A stretch of 29,524 nucleotides of DNA, taken from positions 1 to 29,524 of the IMG/VR virus record IMGVR_UViG_3300042988_000398. One strand, given 5' to 3'. This stretch comes from a virus. The notes under the pieces are model-generated. The model was given only the letters and a program-made list of their open reading frames with translations, was not told the DNA's origin and made no database searches. Both the position numbers and the translations under genes were made by a program. Positions 21,983 to 29,524 of the stretch are shown piece by piece; the first letter of the stretch is position 1; every line of letters begins with the position of its first letter.

Positions 21983-23865
21983 ATCTCACAGTGACCGCTA
22001 GTACATGCAAGCGTTTGCATTGCTTCCGTGTTGTCGTCTTTCTCGTACTCTCCAAGGTTTAGCCAATCAAGATTTGGCATCGCTGCAACTGCTTTGTTGT
22101 ATTCGTCTTCAGTGCACTCCTGATACGGGGCTTGGCGGTACGTATGGTCAGAGTGCGGCAGGAACGATATACCTGACACGATGTCAAAGTTGTCGTATAC
22201 CCACGCGCCGACGTTAAGCCATTCGTGCTCCTTCACGTAAACCGTAATGCTTGGCTTGTGTTCGCAGTAATTGAGCTGATATTGCTTCCATAGTTCTAAC
22301 TGCTCTAACGCGGTCCTATCATCACGCATCACGCTTCCTTCTGGCGCTTTTACCGGAAAGCTAAATACGTACGTCGAGTCTGGGCGCATCACGTCGTCTT
22401 CGCACAGAACACCAGCATCGCGCATCATGATAGCGAGCGGGTCCTTCTTGTCCGCGCGTACTGTTCGAATGTAATACGGCGAATAGCGCGGATGGATGCC
22501 GCTAGCTGAATCAACTAATTGCGACACCGTGCCAGAAGGCTTCACGCATGTTATGGAAGCGGACTTGTTAATGCCGAGTGTTTCGGACCACTGAGCATTG
22601 ACAACTTTTGAATACTCGCGCATTCCGCGTAGCCAGCCTTCGGCTTCATTAGATACAGTGCTTAGTACGGGATGGTCGCATATCCCGGTAAGGCTTACGC
22701 CAAGCAGCCGTTCTTCTTCGCAATTCTCCTTCCACTTGCGGTTAACATATTTGAAGTTGGTCAGAGTCGATTGAAGCGTACCGAGTATGGTTGCAATCTC
22801 AATTTTGTCTAACAGCGTATCAAGCGTGTCGTCTTTGCGTATTACGACTTCGGTTAGGTTACACAGTTGATTGCTGCGTAAAACGATTTCGGAGCAAGGG
22901 TTGGTTCCGTACCCATACGCATATGGTTCACGCCTTTCAGGCGTCAAGTTCTCTGCCGCCTTACGGTTGAAAATTCCGCGCTCGCCAGACTTTGACCGAT
23001 ACAGCGAAAGCCACTCCGACATAAAGATGCCGATGTCTGGCTTTTCGGTGTATGCAACCGAGTTGTTCGCAAGGCTTCGCTCCGTGTGGTCGTTCCACCA
23101 TTGACCAGACTTCGCATTGCGCATGCGCTCGTCTGACAGGTTTGACAGACTGATTAGCGCGCTGCGCCTGACGCCACCAACGACAACGCATTCTGCAATC
23201 TTGCACACTAGGTCATGACACTCAATAGACGAAAGCTTTCGGCCTTTCGCGCCGGTAATCATGGCAACCGTGTACTTAAAAACATCATCAAGCGGAGCAG
23301 GTCCTGACGCACGACCGCCGAAGGTTTTCAGTCTAGCTCCAGCTGGACGCACCTTTGACAAGTCCCAAGATGGAATCTGACCGCTAAACAGTAGCGCGAT
23401 GAGTTCCTTGAGAGCCGTTGCCCATCCACGCTTCGAGTCTGCGACAACAATACAGGTATCCGTCTTTCTAAATTCGTCCGGTACTTCAGGCAACTGCGTA
23501 ATGTACTGACGCTCTACAGAGAAGCCGACTCCTACTCCGTTCATCAGAACGAACAAAACTTCATCAAAAGAGCGGATACTGTCGATTGCCAGATAGGAGC
23601 AGTTATATCCGGCAAGCTCTGACAGTTCTAGAGCCTTTCCGGCTGTCATAATGGCGCGCATAGATGGCATTACGTCAAGCGAAACAATCGCATTTCGCGC
23701 CTTGTCTAGTGTCTTTTGCGGTATTTCTGGGAATCTCTTTGAGAAGAAATCAATGTATCGGTCAACTGTTTCCGGCCAATACTCGCGCCTGTTTTTTTCT
23801 GGTATCCATCTGGCGTACCTGGATAGCGCGATATACTCCTGATACGGAGTAGGGAGTGATGTCAT
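21979..23865 (-). CDS. nrdJ: Adenosylcobalamin-dependent (class II) ribonucleotide reductase
   Basis: A 628-residue monomeric reductase of the Lactobacillus RTPR type, reducing ribonucleotides to deoxyribonucleotides by a B12-generated thiyl radical. The five functional cysteines fit: Cys89 (GYNCSY), Cys324 in NPCSEI and Cys335 in NQLCNL, 11 apart as in RTPR Cys408/Cys419, and a C-terminal CTSGHC pair (621/626) with the same spacing as RTPR 731/736. The specificity region is shorter than in the 739-residue RTPR. It overlaps the nuclease stop by 4 bp, with GGAG before the ATG. It works with or without oxygen but needs host B12. Confidence 0.93.
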   Translation of the reverse strand: MTSLPTPYQEYIALSRYARWIPEKNRREYWPETVDRYIDFFSKRFPEIPQKTLDKARNAIVSLDVMPSMRAIMTAGKALELSELAGYNCSYLAIDSIRSFDEVLFVLMNGVGVGFSVERQYITQLPEVPDEFRKTDTCIVVADSKRGWATALKELIALLFSGQIPSWDLSKVRPAGARLKTFGGRASGPAPLDDVFKYTVAMITGAKGRKLSSIECHDLVCKIAECVVVGGVRRSALISLSNLSDERMRNAKSGQWWNDHTERSLANNSVAYTEKPDIGIFMSEWLSLYRSKSGERGIFNRKAAENLTPERREPYAYGYGTNPCSEIVLRSNQLCNLTEVVIRKDDTLDTLLDKIEIATILGTLQSTLTNFKYVNRKWKENCEEERLLGVSLTGICDHPVLSTVSNEAEGWLRGMREYSKVVNAQWSETLGINKSASITCVKPSGTVSQLVDSASGIHPRYSPYYIRTVRADKKDPLAIMMRDAGVLCEDDVMRPDSTYVFSFPVKAPEGSVMRDDRTALEQLELWKQYQLNYCEHKPSITVYVKEHEWLNVGAWVYDNFDIVSGISFLPHSDHTYRQAPYQECTEDEYNKAVAAMPNLDWLNLGEYEKDDNTEAMQTLACTSGHCEI

Positions 23866-24929
23866 TGTGCTTGTTCTCCAATAATTTGCGCGTCAAATTC
23901 CGTGCGGATGGCTTGTAGTTCTTCGTCTTGAATCCGATAACCAAGCAAACCGCCAATAGACATTGCTGCTAGTTCTTTTGATGTAAATGCGTTGTGATGT
24001 ATCGCGCCAGTATGTTCCGTATTCCAAAATACGGTCTTATCGTCCTTTGTTTCGTACTCTACATAGTCATGCGCAACTTTGCGCAACGTCGCAGGCACAA
24101 GTGACGGTATGAAGTTATGCGACGGACATCCTTGGCTTTGCTGTTCGAAATCAAGCGAACATTCTTTTATTTTACACTGCCATTTTCCGGACTCTGTGTC
24201 TGGTGCTGCGTGCCGACAGTTCCGGCAATGAACCTGTTGCGGTAGTTGGATACCCCAATAGATAGCAGCGCCTTCGTTGCCTAGCCATCGCGACTCGTAG
24301 TACGTTTCATCAGGCCAAGTAGATTCCGGAGCATCGGGAGCGGTAATAATCCGTTCGGCCTTGGCAACGAGAGAAAGGAAAAGCCGTTCGTCTAGTTCAA
24401 CGAACTCGATATAAAGCTCGCTATCGTCCTTACAGTACGCGATGAATACGGCATGCTTTAGGCCGGCGCTTCCGACGTAACAATGGAGTTGTGCCCAATA
24501 CTCTGACGACCATTCTCTGACGCCTTTCTTTTTCAGTTCCTTGAACCGCTTTGACGACACGCTCTTGCATTCGCCAATAATCCATTCATCTGGAAACTCA
24601 GGAATGCCTAGTGCAACGAAGTCGCACGAACCGCAGAACAATCCGCCAAGGTGCCTAAATCCGAATTGCTTGCCGGATTCTGGGTCTACTTCGTGAATGG
24701 TGACGCCTGGAATGTTGCGCAACAGTTTGATAATCTCTGTTTCGATGGCGTTACCGAGTGAAAAGATGCGCTTGGTTAGCGGGCTAAATCGTGGCGGAAG
24801 GCACCAACGGTACGACATCCAAAGCAACCGATGGTCTTTCGCGCCAATCTGCGACATACCGAAATGACTGCGCCAACTTTCGGTAGGCTGCGATTCTTCG
24901 ATTGCCTCAAGCAAAGTCTGGAATTTCAT
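23862..24929 (-). CDS. RecB/Cas4-like PD-(D/E)XK nuclease with Cys cluster
   Basis: A 355-residue nuclease. The active site is Asp103 (GSCDFVALG), Glu120 and Lys122 (IIGECKSV), with Glu63 (GNAIE) in the first motif and the RecB-family QxxxY at 147-151 (AQLHCY). Between about residues 230 and 265 a cysteine cluster (CRNCRHAAP ... WQCKIKECSL ... QGC) could hold zinc or an iron-sulphur cluster, as in Cas4/AddB-type exonucleases. It overlaps the helicase gene by 23 bp, so the pair may act together in end resection for recombination or replication. Confidence 0.88.
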   Translation of the reverse strand: MKFQTLLEAIEESQPTESWRSHFGMSQIGAKDHRLLWMSYRWCLPPRFSPLTKRIFSLGNAIETEIIKLLRNIPGVTIHEVDPESGKQFGFRHLGGLFCGSCDFVALGIPEFPDEWIIGECKSVSSKRFKELKKKGVREWSSEYWAQLHCYVGSAGLKHAVFIAYCKDDSELYIEFVELDERLFLSLVAKAERIITAPDAPESTWPDETYYESRWLGNEGAAIYWGIQLPQQVHCRNCRHAAPDTESGKWQCKIKECSLDFEQQSQGCPSHNFIPSLVPATLRKVAHDYVEYETKDDKTVFWNTEHTGAIHHNAFTSKELAAMSIGGLLGYRIQDEELQAIRTEFDAQIIGEQAQ

Positions 24930-26532
24930 AAGTAACGCTCTTGATTTCTGGATAACGCTTCGCTACGTCAACTGTAACAGACGCAACGCGGCGCAACTGT
25001 ACCACACTCTCTTGCAACAGGCGATAGGCTTCGCCAGCGTTTCGCGGGTACTCGCTGGCGTCCGTGTACTGTCTCCATCTCGTTTCCGCCATGTGGCCCG
25101 CAAAACCGTGCGCGCCAATCATCAGGCAGTCCGTGACGCGCTCGCATCCACAGTGGAAGACAATCTGCAAGTAATCGTTGCCGGATGCTGAACGCTTCGG
25201 AAAGCATAGCATTCTGTCAACTGTCCATTCTTTAATGTCCGGCTGTCCGTTGCTCAGTATCGGCGCGTTTGATGCGCGCGTGTTGACCTTGGATACAGGG
25301 CGGGTAAACACTTGGCCGCAACAATGGCAATTCGTGGCCGCTATTGGGTTCACAGCGCCGCAGTTGTCGCAGACCTTAGTGGTTACGTTAGCTTGTACGT
25401 TGTCGCGCCTCTCAGGGGCTTTCCTGCCCTTAATCTGGTCAATTGGTCCTAGCCGCTGAATGGTGTCAGTAAAGTCGGCAAACACGCAGTTTTCCTTTCC
25501 AGGCGCAAGGCGCATGCCGCGACCGGCAATCTGAACGGCTAACACTGGTGATCGCGTGTTTCGAACGAGCGCGATGTAATCGAGTTCCGGAACATCAAAG
25601 CCGGTTGTCAGACACGCTACATTCGATATGCACCGAATCCGACCGGCACGGAATGCCTTGATGATTGACTCGCGTTCTTTCTTTGGAGTCTCTCCTGTAA
25701 TCAGTTCACAGGACACGCCAAACGAGCGGATGGCGTCTCGCAAATGCGTTGCATGCTTGCGCGTTACACCGTACACAAGCCAACGATTACGCGTTTGTCC
25801 TATCCGCACGATTTCTTCGGATATCGTCTCGTTGATTCCTGGCTGGTCGATACGCGCCGCCAAGTCTGAAATCACGTAGTCGCCAGCCGATATGCGCAAT
25901 CCGTCGCCAGATATGTGCGTTCCTGTTTCCGCATTGACTAATGGTGACAGGTAGCCATCGTCAAGCAATTCGCGCATCGTAAGGCGCGCTGCGATGTCCG
26001 TAAACAGCCTATCTTTGCCGTCAGTTAGCCAGATTCCGTTTCCACGGTACGGCGTTCCTGTAAACCCAATCACGCGTAAATGGGCGTTTATTTGGGTTAG
26101 CGTGTTTATCAGTTGGCGGTAAACGCCTGAGTTTTCCCTAGAAATCAAATGGCACTCATCAACTATGACAAGCTCAAACTTGCCAAGCTTTGCGCCGCGC
26201 CGTGATAGCGTGCCAATGGTTCCGATAATCACGTCCGTATCTGCGTACGTTTCATCGCGGCCTAGCGATGCGGAGCAGACACCAATAACAAGTTCCGCCG
26301 CTAACACTTCGAGCTTTGATAAGTTCTGTTCGCACAGTTCCTTAGACGGAACTATCATCAGTACGCGGCTGTTTGTGTCGAAACCAAAGGCCGCGTCTTT
26401 GCAGAGTTGTGCGATGAGAACGGATTTCCCAGATGCCACACAAGCATCAACAACAGGATTGCCCTCTGCATTGCAACGGAACCAGTCATAGAGTTTTGTG
26501 AGCGTACGTTTCTGGTTGTTTCTTAGAATCAT
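24907..26532 (-). CDS. Superfamily 2 DEAD/DEAH-type helicase with zinc motif
   Basis: A 541-residue helicase of the SSL2/ResIII type. Walker A-like ACVASGKSVLIA is at 30-41, DECH at 125-128 (LVIVDECHLIS), motif III-like GFTGTPYRGNG follows, and motif VI is QIAGRGMRLAPGKEN. A four-Cys motif (CDNCGAVNPIAATNCHCCGQ) lies after the helicase core at about 375-395. Phage relatives act in recombination or branch migration. The start overlaps the upstream small gene by 47 bp and has a poor ribosome site, so coupling is likely. It is grouped with the nuclease. Confidence 0.92.
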   Translation of the reverse strand: MILRNNQKRTLTKLYDWFRCNAEGNPVVDACVASGKSVLIAQLCKDAAFGFDTNSRVLMIVPSKELCEQNLSKLEVLAAELVIGVCSASLGRDETYADTDVIIGTIGTLSRRGAKLGKFELVIVDECHLISRENSGVYRQLINTLTQINAHLRVIGFTGTPYRGNGIWLTDGKDRLFTDIAARLTMRELLDDGYLSPLVNAETGTHISGDGLRISAGDYVISDLAARIDQPGINETISEEIVRIGQTRNRWLVYGVTRKHATHLRDAIRSFGVSCELITGETPKKERESIIKAFRAGRIRCISNVACLTTGFDVPELDYIALVRNTRSPVLAVQIAGRGMRLAPGKENCVFADFTDTIQRLGPIDQIKGRKAPERRDNVQANVTTKVCDNCGAVNPIAATNCHCCGQVFTRPVSKVNTRASNAPILSNGQPDIKEWTVDRMLCFPKRSASGNDYLQIVFHCGCERVTDCLMIGAHGFAGHMAETRWRQYTDASEYPRNAGEAYRLLQESVVQLRRVASVTVDVAKRYPEIKSVTYEIPDFA

Positions 26533-26698
26533 CGGAGTGATGTATAAACCAACCTTTTATCGAGTAGCGCGCGCGCCAGATGTACGCGCCTGCTGATATG
26601 TGCAGGAACTTTATAGCGTCTCCTTTTGTGCGGAATGTTTTGAGTTCACCAGTTGTTTCGTGACGCAGAGTGATAGGCGTGCTTTTTCGTGGAATCAT
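26486..26698 (-). CDS. NUMOD1-like small DNA-binding protein
   Basis: A 70-residue basic protein, MIPRKSTPITLRHETTGELKTFRTKGDAIKFLHISAGAYIWRARYSIKGWFIHH. The pattern (T-G-E ... F-x-T-K-x-D-A-I-x-F-L-x-I ... I-x-R-A ... GW) resembles NUMOD1, the DNA-binding module of homing endonucleases, here without a nuclease domain. It may be a remnant or a stand-alone binder. No ribosome site is clear; the ATG begins only 9 bp after the T-run of the upstream terminator. It overlaps the helicase start. Confidence 0.6.
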   Translation of the reverse strand: MIPRKSTPITLRHETTGELKTFRTKGDAIKFLHISAGAYIWRARYSIKGWFIHHSDDSKKQPETYAHKTL

Positions 26699-26707
26699 TT
26701 TCGTAGT

Positions 26708-26737
26708 AAAAAAAGCCTGCGGGGTTAGCCGCAGGCT
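26708..26737 (-). terminator. Intrinsic (Rho-independent) terminator
   Basis: On the - strand AGCCTGCGG and CCGCAGGCT form a perfect 9-bp GC-rich stem with a 6-nt loop, followed by a run of seven T (26714-26708). It lies 21 bp past the stop of the DUF669 gene and ends the recombination operon. Genes beyond it need read-through, antitermination or a promoter that I cannot see. Confidence 0.92.
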
Positions 26738-26757
26738 AAGTTCCAGCTAATTAACGT

Positions 26758-27276
26758 TTACCGTTCCCAAGGGCGCTTCCCACCGTCTGCCGTTGCGCTC
26801 GCTTGCGCTACGTTGTTCGTAGCTACAGCGACTTTCGGAGCGCTCTCATCGGTCGCATAAAACGTCCTGATTTCGTTCGATGCCTTGTACCCGTTCGACG
26901 CTGCACGTACCGCAACCTTTGCGATAACCTCTCTACCAATGCCAGCATCAAGCGTATCGCGCATCGGCGCTTCTGGCGGATATCCCCACGCGTTGAACAA
27001 GGAAGACAACAAGCGGCGCGAGATTTCCTGCGCCTTCTCGCTCTTGTTAACGATGTTGGCGTTAACCCAAAGAACGCGACCGGCGTACTTTCCTTCCGTT
27101 ACGTCAAACCGCAAGGCGATAATCAATCCGTCATTAGCCTTTGTCGCCTTCTGTTCGTGCGAAATCAGAACTATTTTGTATACTCCTTCCGGCAACGGTT
27201 CGAAGTCACCTTGCGGAGCGGGCGGAGTGTCTGCAAGGTTGATTTGGTTAATGTCATATTCTGCCCAATTCGTCAT
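26758..27276 (-). CDS. DUF669-type single-stranded DNA-binding-like protein
   Basis: A 172-residue protein from ATG at 27276 (MTNWAEYDINQINLADTPPAPQGDFEPLPEGVYKIVLISHEQKATKAND). The LPEGVYKxxLxxxExKxTK opening, the FDVTEGKYAGRVLWVNANIVNKS block and the LFNAWGYPPEAP helix match DUF669, a phage family next to Sak4-like ATPases and thought to act as an SSB-like partner. The tail (about 140-172) is low-complexity and ends GGKRPWER. The longer frame upstream overlaps the Sak4 gene and was rejected. Confidence 0.85.
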   Translation of the reverse strand: MTNWAEYDINQINLADTPPAPQGDFEPLPEGVYKIVLISHEQKATKANDGLIIALRFDVTEGKYAGRVLWVNANIVNKSEKAQEISRRLLSSLFNAWGYPPEAPMRDTLDAGIGREVIAKVAVRAASNGYKASNEIRTFYATDESAPKVAVATNNVAQASATADGGKRPWER

Positions 27277-27304
27277 CTTTTTAATGCCTCTGTCTACTTG
27301 GAAA

Positions 27305-28054
27305 CTATGCGATTGCGTCAAGGTATGCTTTGTAAAACTCGTTAAAGTCGAGCGGCATCTTTGCTGGCAATCCAAACCTATTTTTGGCGTCGAATGCTGC
27401 GGAGCGTTCCAGGTGAAGCAATCGCTTGCCATACGAAACCGCGCGCTTTACTGTTGCTAGTCCGTCTTTCGATTCGCGAACGATGGTGTCGAAGTTGCAA
27501 AAGCCGACGATATCCGACCACTCTCTGAGTTTCGGTTCGTTCTTTTTGTCGAGCTTCAGCGTAAAACGGTCGTACCGCTCGGCAACTGTCGGGTCGTCTG
27601 TTGCTACTTTGTCGCTGTGCGCGATGAGGATGATGTTGTAACCTTTCATCCATAGCGCATCTAAGCCAATGAGCATTTCGTCAAACTTCTCGCGAACATA
27701 AACCCATCCACGTCCATATCCGCAGCTTTCAATGCTAGGAACATTCTGCTCCGAACATACGGAGCGGCGCATTAACGATTCTGCAAAATCCACTGAATCA
27801 AGTACAACGGTCTTAAAGTCGTTTTGCTCATCGTATAAAACACCTATCGCATCCATGATGTCTTTGTGCGATTCAAGCACTGGAAATCGCGGAACATCAT
27901 AGTTATGCGCACCGTCTTCGGTGCAGAGAAAAATTGGTTTTTCGGATTTTGTAGCAAAATAAGTCTTTCCTACAGAATCAACGCCGTACAAAACCATTCG
28001 TATCGGACGCTTCTCGCGCTTGCTTACGATACTGTTAAGACTAATGGTTGCCAT
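27305..28054 (-). CDS. Sak4-like RecA-family ATPase (single-strand annealing helper)
   Basis: A 249-residue ATPase with Walker A GVDSVGKT (24-31), preceded by RMVLYG, and Walker B FKTVVLDSVDFAESL at about 80-92. The IILIAHSDK and TLKLDKK blocks follow the phage AAA_24/Sak4 pattern. Sak4 proteins support homologous recombination with an SSB partner; the DUF669 gene 28 bp downstream fits. The substrate would be single-stranded phage DNA in the cytoplasm. No second recombinase (Erf, Beta) is in view. Confidence 0.88.
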   Translation of the reverse strand: MATISLNSIVSKREKRPIRMVLYGVDSVGKTYFATKSEKPIFLCTEDGAHNYDVPRFPVLESHKDIMDAIGVLYDEQNDFKTVVLDSVDFAESLMRRSVCSEQNVPSIESCGYGRGWVYVREKFDEMLIGLDALWMKGYNIILIAHSDKVATDDPTVAERYDRFTLKLDKKNEPKLREWSDIVGFCNFDTIVRESKDGLATVKRAVSYGKRLLHLERSAAFDAKNRFGLPAKMPLDFNEFYKAYLDAIA

Positions 28055-28075
28055 GCTCTATGTGTTCTCTCTGTT

Positions 28076-28627
28076 CTAGGTTGAAGATTTGGGACGCCTG
28101 TTTAACGCCTGCTCGCTGCAAGTTGACCACTTACAATTCCCTGGTTCGTAATTTCCGTCGTTGTTAATACGGTCTAATGAGTATGACTTTGATGGCCTGC
28201 TTCCCATGTCTTCTATGAAGCTAGAGAAAGAATCCCATCTTTCGCACACTTTAATTCCTCTACCGCCGTACCCGTGCCAATCCTGGCTTTTTGGATTGCT
28301 GCACCGCTGCCTCATTGATTTCCATATCGCGTATTCGTTTTTATACTGACCTGTTCCAAGAGCTTGTCCGTGCTTTGTTTTCGATGCGCGCACCTTTTCG
28401 GCACCTTTTTTCCCGTTTTCCGCTCCAATTTCCGGCTTCTTACACCCGCAACTCATACGTATGTGGTTTGTGTAATTTTTTGCAAGTTCTGACTGGCTTT
28501 TAACAACCATTTCGCCGCATTCGCACACACAAACCCATAGCGTCTGCTTATGCTTGTTCTTTCCTATATTTTCAAGCGCGGTTAGGTGCCCAAACGACAT
28601 TTTGGTTAGGTCTGCAAATTTTGGCAC
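28076..28627 (-). CDS. HNH-type (homing-like) endonuclease
   Basis: A 183-residue protein. The C-terminal part ([33 protein letters not shown] ... [11 protein letters not shown] ... [29 protein letters not shown]) is the widespread phage HNH/AP2-linked homing endonuclease domain. N-terminal cysteines (CVCECGEMV ... SCGC) make a probable zinc finger. The GTG start has AGAGG 7 bp upstream. It is probably a free-standing mobile gene placed in the recombination operon; cleavage specificity is unknown. Confidence 0.85.
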   Translation of the reverse strand: MPKFADLTKMSFGHLTALENIGKNKHKQTLWVCVCECGEMVVKSQSELAKNYTNHIRMSCGCKKPEIGAENGKKGAEKVRASKTKHGQALGTGQYKNEYAIWKSMRQRCSNPKSQDWHGYGGRGIKVCERWDSFSSFIEDMGSRPSKSYSLDRINNDGNYEPGNCKWSTCSEQALNRRPKSST

Positions 28628-28629
28628 CG

Positions 28630-29010
28630 CTATACCTCTGCGGTGATTTGAATGGTTTTGATGTATTGCGCTTTCCCTGAAACAGTTAAATCCTTTGCTT
28701 CCAATGCTGTCGCTTCAGAATCCCAGACGGCACCAACAGAAACCCTGTTGTTAACCACAAACACGTTGACCCACCCTGGCTTGATATCAGGAACAAGACG
28801 CAAGTCTCGGTCTTCCATCGTCTCGTAAATGTTGCGTCCTTCCATGTCCCACGCGGAAGCCGTCCTTGCGCCGTCAATAACTCCGTGTATGACTCCAGGC
28901 GTTGATGAGAACTCGTACAGTTCGTGAACCTGGATTCCGTCTTTCGTTACGACTTTGTAACCGCCAGCGCGGTACGTTTCGAGCTTAAACGGTAACTTCT
29001 TCATCGTCAT
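28630..29010 (-). CDS. Hypothetical phage protein
   Basis: A 126-residue protein, [63 protein letters not shown]. The small alternating beta pattern and the second block [26 protein letters not shown] suggest a small alpha/beta protein; many phages carry similar short proteins in the early region. No function is recognised. The start overlaps the upstream 59-residue gene by 26 bp. Confidence 0.72.
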   Translation of the reverse strand: MTMKKLPFKLETYRAGGYKVVTKDGIQVHELYEFSSTPGVIHGVIDGARTASAWDMEGRNIYETMEDRDLRLVPDIKPGWVNVFVVNNRVSVGAVWDSEATALEAKDLTVSGKAQYIKTIQITAEV

Positions 29011-29164
29011 GATTGTGCAATACCTCTACTGTGAATCCGTACCTTGAGCAAGCTAGCCCTTTAGAAACTGCGACATCATAGAACTCGTCAGCATCGCGCC
29101 TGCTGTTGAAATGAAAGAACAAAATGCCGCAGTGTTCATGCACCAACCGTTCACCGTCTTCCAT
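28985..29164 (-). CDS. 59-residue phage protein
   Basis: ATG at 29164 with AGGAAA 7 bp upstream opens MEDGERLVHEHCGILFFHFNSRRDADEFYDVAVSKGLACSRYGF, ending [13 protein letters not shown]. It reads as one compact soluble domain (FFHFNSRRDADEFYDVAVSKG is a typical strand-helix). It is the first gene after the promoter at 29193-29220. The function is unknown. Confidence 0.7.
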   Translation of the reverse strand: MEDGERLVHEHCGILFFHFNSRRDADEFYDVAVSKGLACSRYGFTVEVLHNHDDEEVTV

Positions 29165-29192
29165 TTGCGTTTCCTGTAGGCAAGTAACGCAC

Positions 29193-29220
29193 AGTATAGC
29201 ACGCTACACCTTTTCGTCAA
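29193..29220 (-). promoter_or_regulatory. Sigma70-type promoter with extended -10
   Basis: On the - strand TTGACG (29220-29215) is followed after 16 bp by TATACT (29198-29193), preceded by TG one base away (TGC-TATACT). Transcription would begin about 29186 and drive the 59-residue gene and the recombination operon, so an early or middle class promoter using host polymerase is likely. The -35 lies in the end of the upstream gene. Confidence 0.7.
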
Positions 29221-29497
29221 CAAGGAAATCGCTCAACAGGTAGTTAAACAATCGGTGCGCTCGCTCCGAAAAATCAAGCAGCGCGTCAGCTTCTGAGACC
29301 GCATACGGATCGCCTTGCGAGTAGCCAAGCGTGAAGACTTCGGAACTGTACAGTTCATCGTCGGCGCTAACGAGTAGCGCGAACGCTGCTTGTAGTCGTT
29401 TTGTCCAATCCTTTGATGCTGGCTTGAATTTGCGCACGTCTGCTAGTACTCCATCGATTCTTTTAGCGTCATGAAGAAGTGTATTCCGGCTGCGCAT
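29204..29497 (-). CDS. Hypothetical phage protein
   Basis: Up to 97 residues from ATG at 29497 (MRSRNTLLHDAKRIDGVL), or 77 from GTG at 29437 (RKFKPASKDWTKRLQAAFALLVSADDELYSSE). The longer form overlaps the previous gene by 55 bp; the shorter begins 6 bp after its stop. The helical body ends LFNYLLSDFLVDEKV. The function is unknown. Confidence 0.6.
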   Translation of the reverse strand: MRSRNTLLHDAKRIDGVLADVRKFKPASKDWTKRLQAAFALLVSADDELYSSEVFTLGYSQGDPYAVSEADALLDFSERAHRLFNYLLSDFLVDEKV

Positions 29498-29524
29498 TCG
29501 ACGCGAATGTCGTCATCAAAACCG
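29443..29524 (-). CDS. C-terminal end of a gene cut by the right window edge
   Basis: An open frame enters from the right edge and stops at TAG (29445-29443), giving GFDDDIRVECAAGIHFFMTLKESMEY. The block R-V-E-C-A-x-GIHFF followed by an acidic-aromatic end resembles the C-terminus of phage DUF5758/pentapeptide-type proteins. The identification is tentative since only 26 residues are visible. Confidence 0.55.
   Translation of the reverse strand, partial: GFDDDIRVECAAGIHFFMTLKESMEY

Noticed and set aside
27277-27432. N-terminal extension of the DUF669 protein
   Set aside because: It overlaps the Sak4 gene in another frame and the sequence before MTNWAEYD is unlike the family.
26803-27460. Overlapping + strand frames opposite the DUF669 and Sak4 genes
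   Set aside because: They oppose two recognised genes and contain no recognisable domain.

Overview
The window is part of a double-stranded DNA tailed bacteriophage genome. A very long tape measure protein is followed by tail-tip, hub and fibre genes, with no contractile-sheath gene in view, so a long flexible-tailed (siphovirus-like) particle infecting a Gram-negative, probably proteobacterial, host is most likely. The host cannot be named from the sequence alone.

Layout. Positions 1-15170 (+ strand) hold late morphogenesis genes: the tail end of an upstream gene, the tape measure protein with a lytic transglycosylase domain, a small structural protein, a 1490-residue beta-helix/tail-hub fusion, three more tail-tip or fibre genes, a DUF4376-like fibre accessory protein and a PhoH-type ATPase. 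Everything from 29524 down to 15163 is on the - strand and reads as one or a few early/middle operons. In transcription order these are: a truncated gene and small unknowns with a good sigma70-type promoter near 29200; an HNH-family endonuclease, a Sak4-like RecA-family ATPase and a DUF669 ssDNA-binding-like protein, closed by an intrinsic terminator at 26708-26737; a NUMOD1-like small protein, an SF2 helicase, a RecB/Cas4-like nuclease, a B12-dependent (class II) ribonucleotide reductase, a DUF1289-MazG fusion and ThyX; a run of small and micro-proteins, a probable HTH protein, a membrane-tethered STAS-domain protein, a DUF5658-like membrane protein and a DnaN sliding clamp. The recombination, helicase, clamp and nucleotide-supply genes form a coherent DNA replication and precursor module. 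The two blocks converge and overlap by 8 bp at 15163-15170.

The most unusual stretch lies between the clamp gene and a tyrosine integrase, at about 17340-18130 (- strand). It has no credible protein gene. Instead it carries a head-to-tail array of tRNA-like elements. Most begin GGA after a short TTTAC-type leader, most end in a self-complementary acceptor-like stem followed by ACC or ACCA, and four share nearly the same acceptor stem (GGAGCGG with CCGCTCC or TCGCTCC). Several have a recognisable T-arm, but none folds by eye as a canonical cloverleaf: one is 53 nt with no room for a D-arm, one has its T-arm on the 5' side, and one is 216 nt with tRNA-like ends around a structured core. This is the best candidate for an undescribed system. 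Next to it lie four tandem small paralogous genes and the integrase, with repeated CTGGCGTGA motifs around the likely integrase start. The block 15163-18130 looks more GC-rich than its flanks and may be an accessory island.
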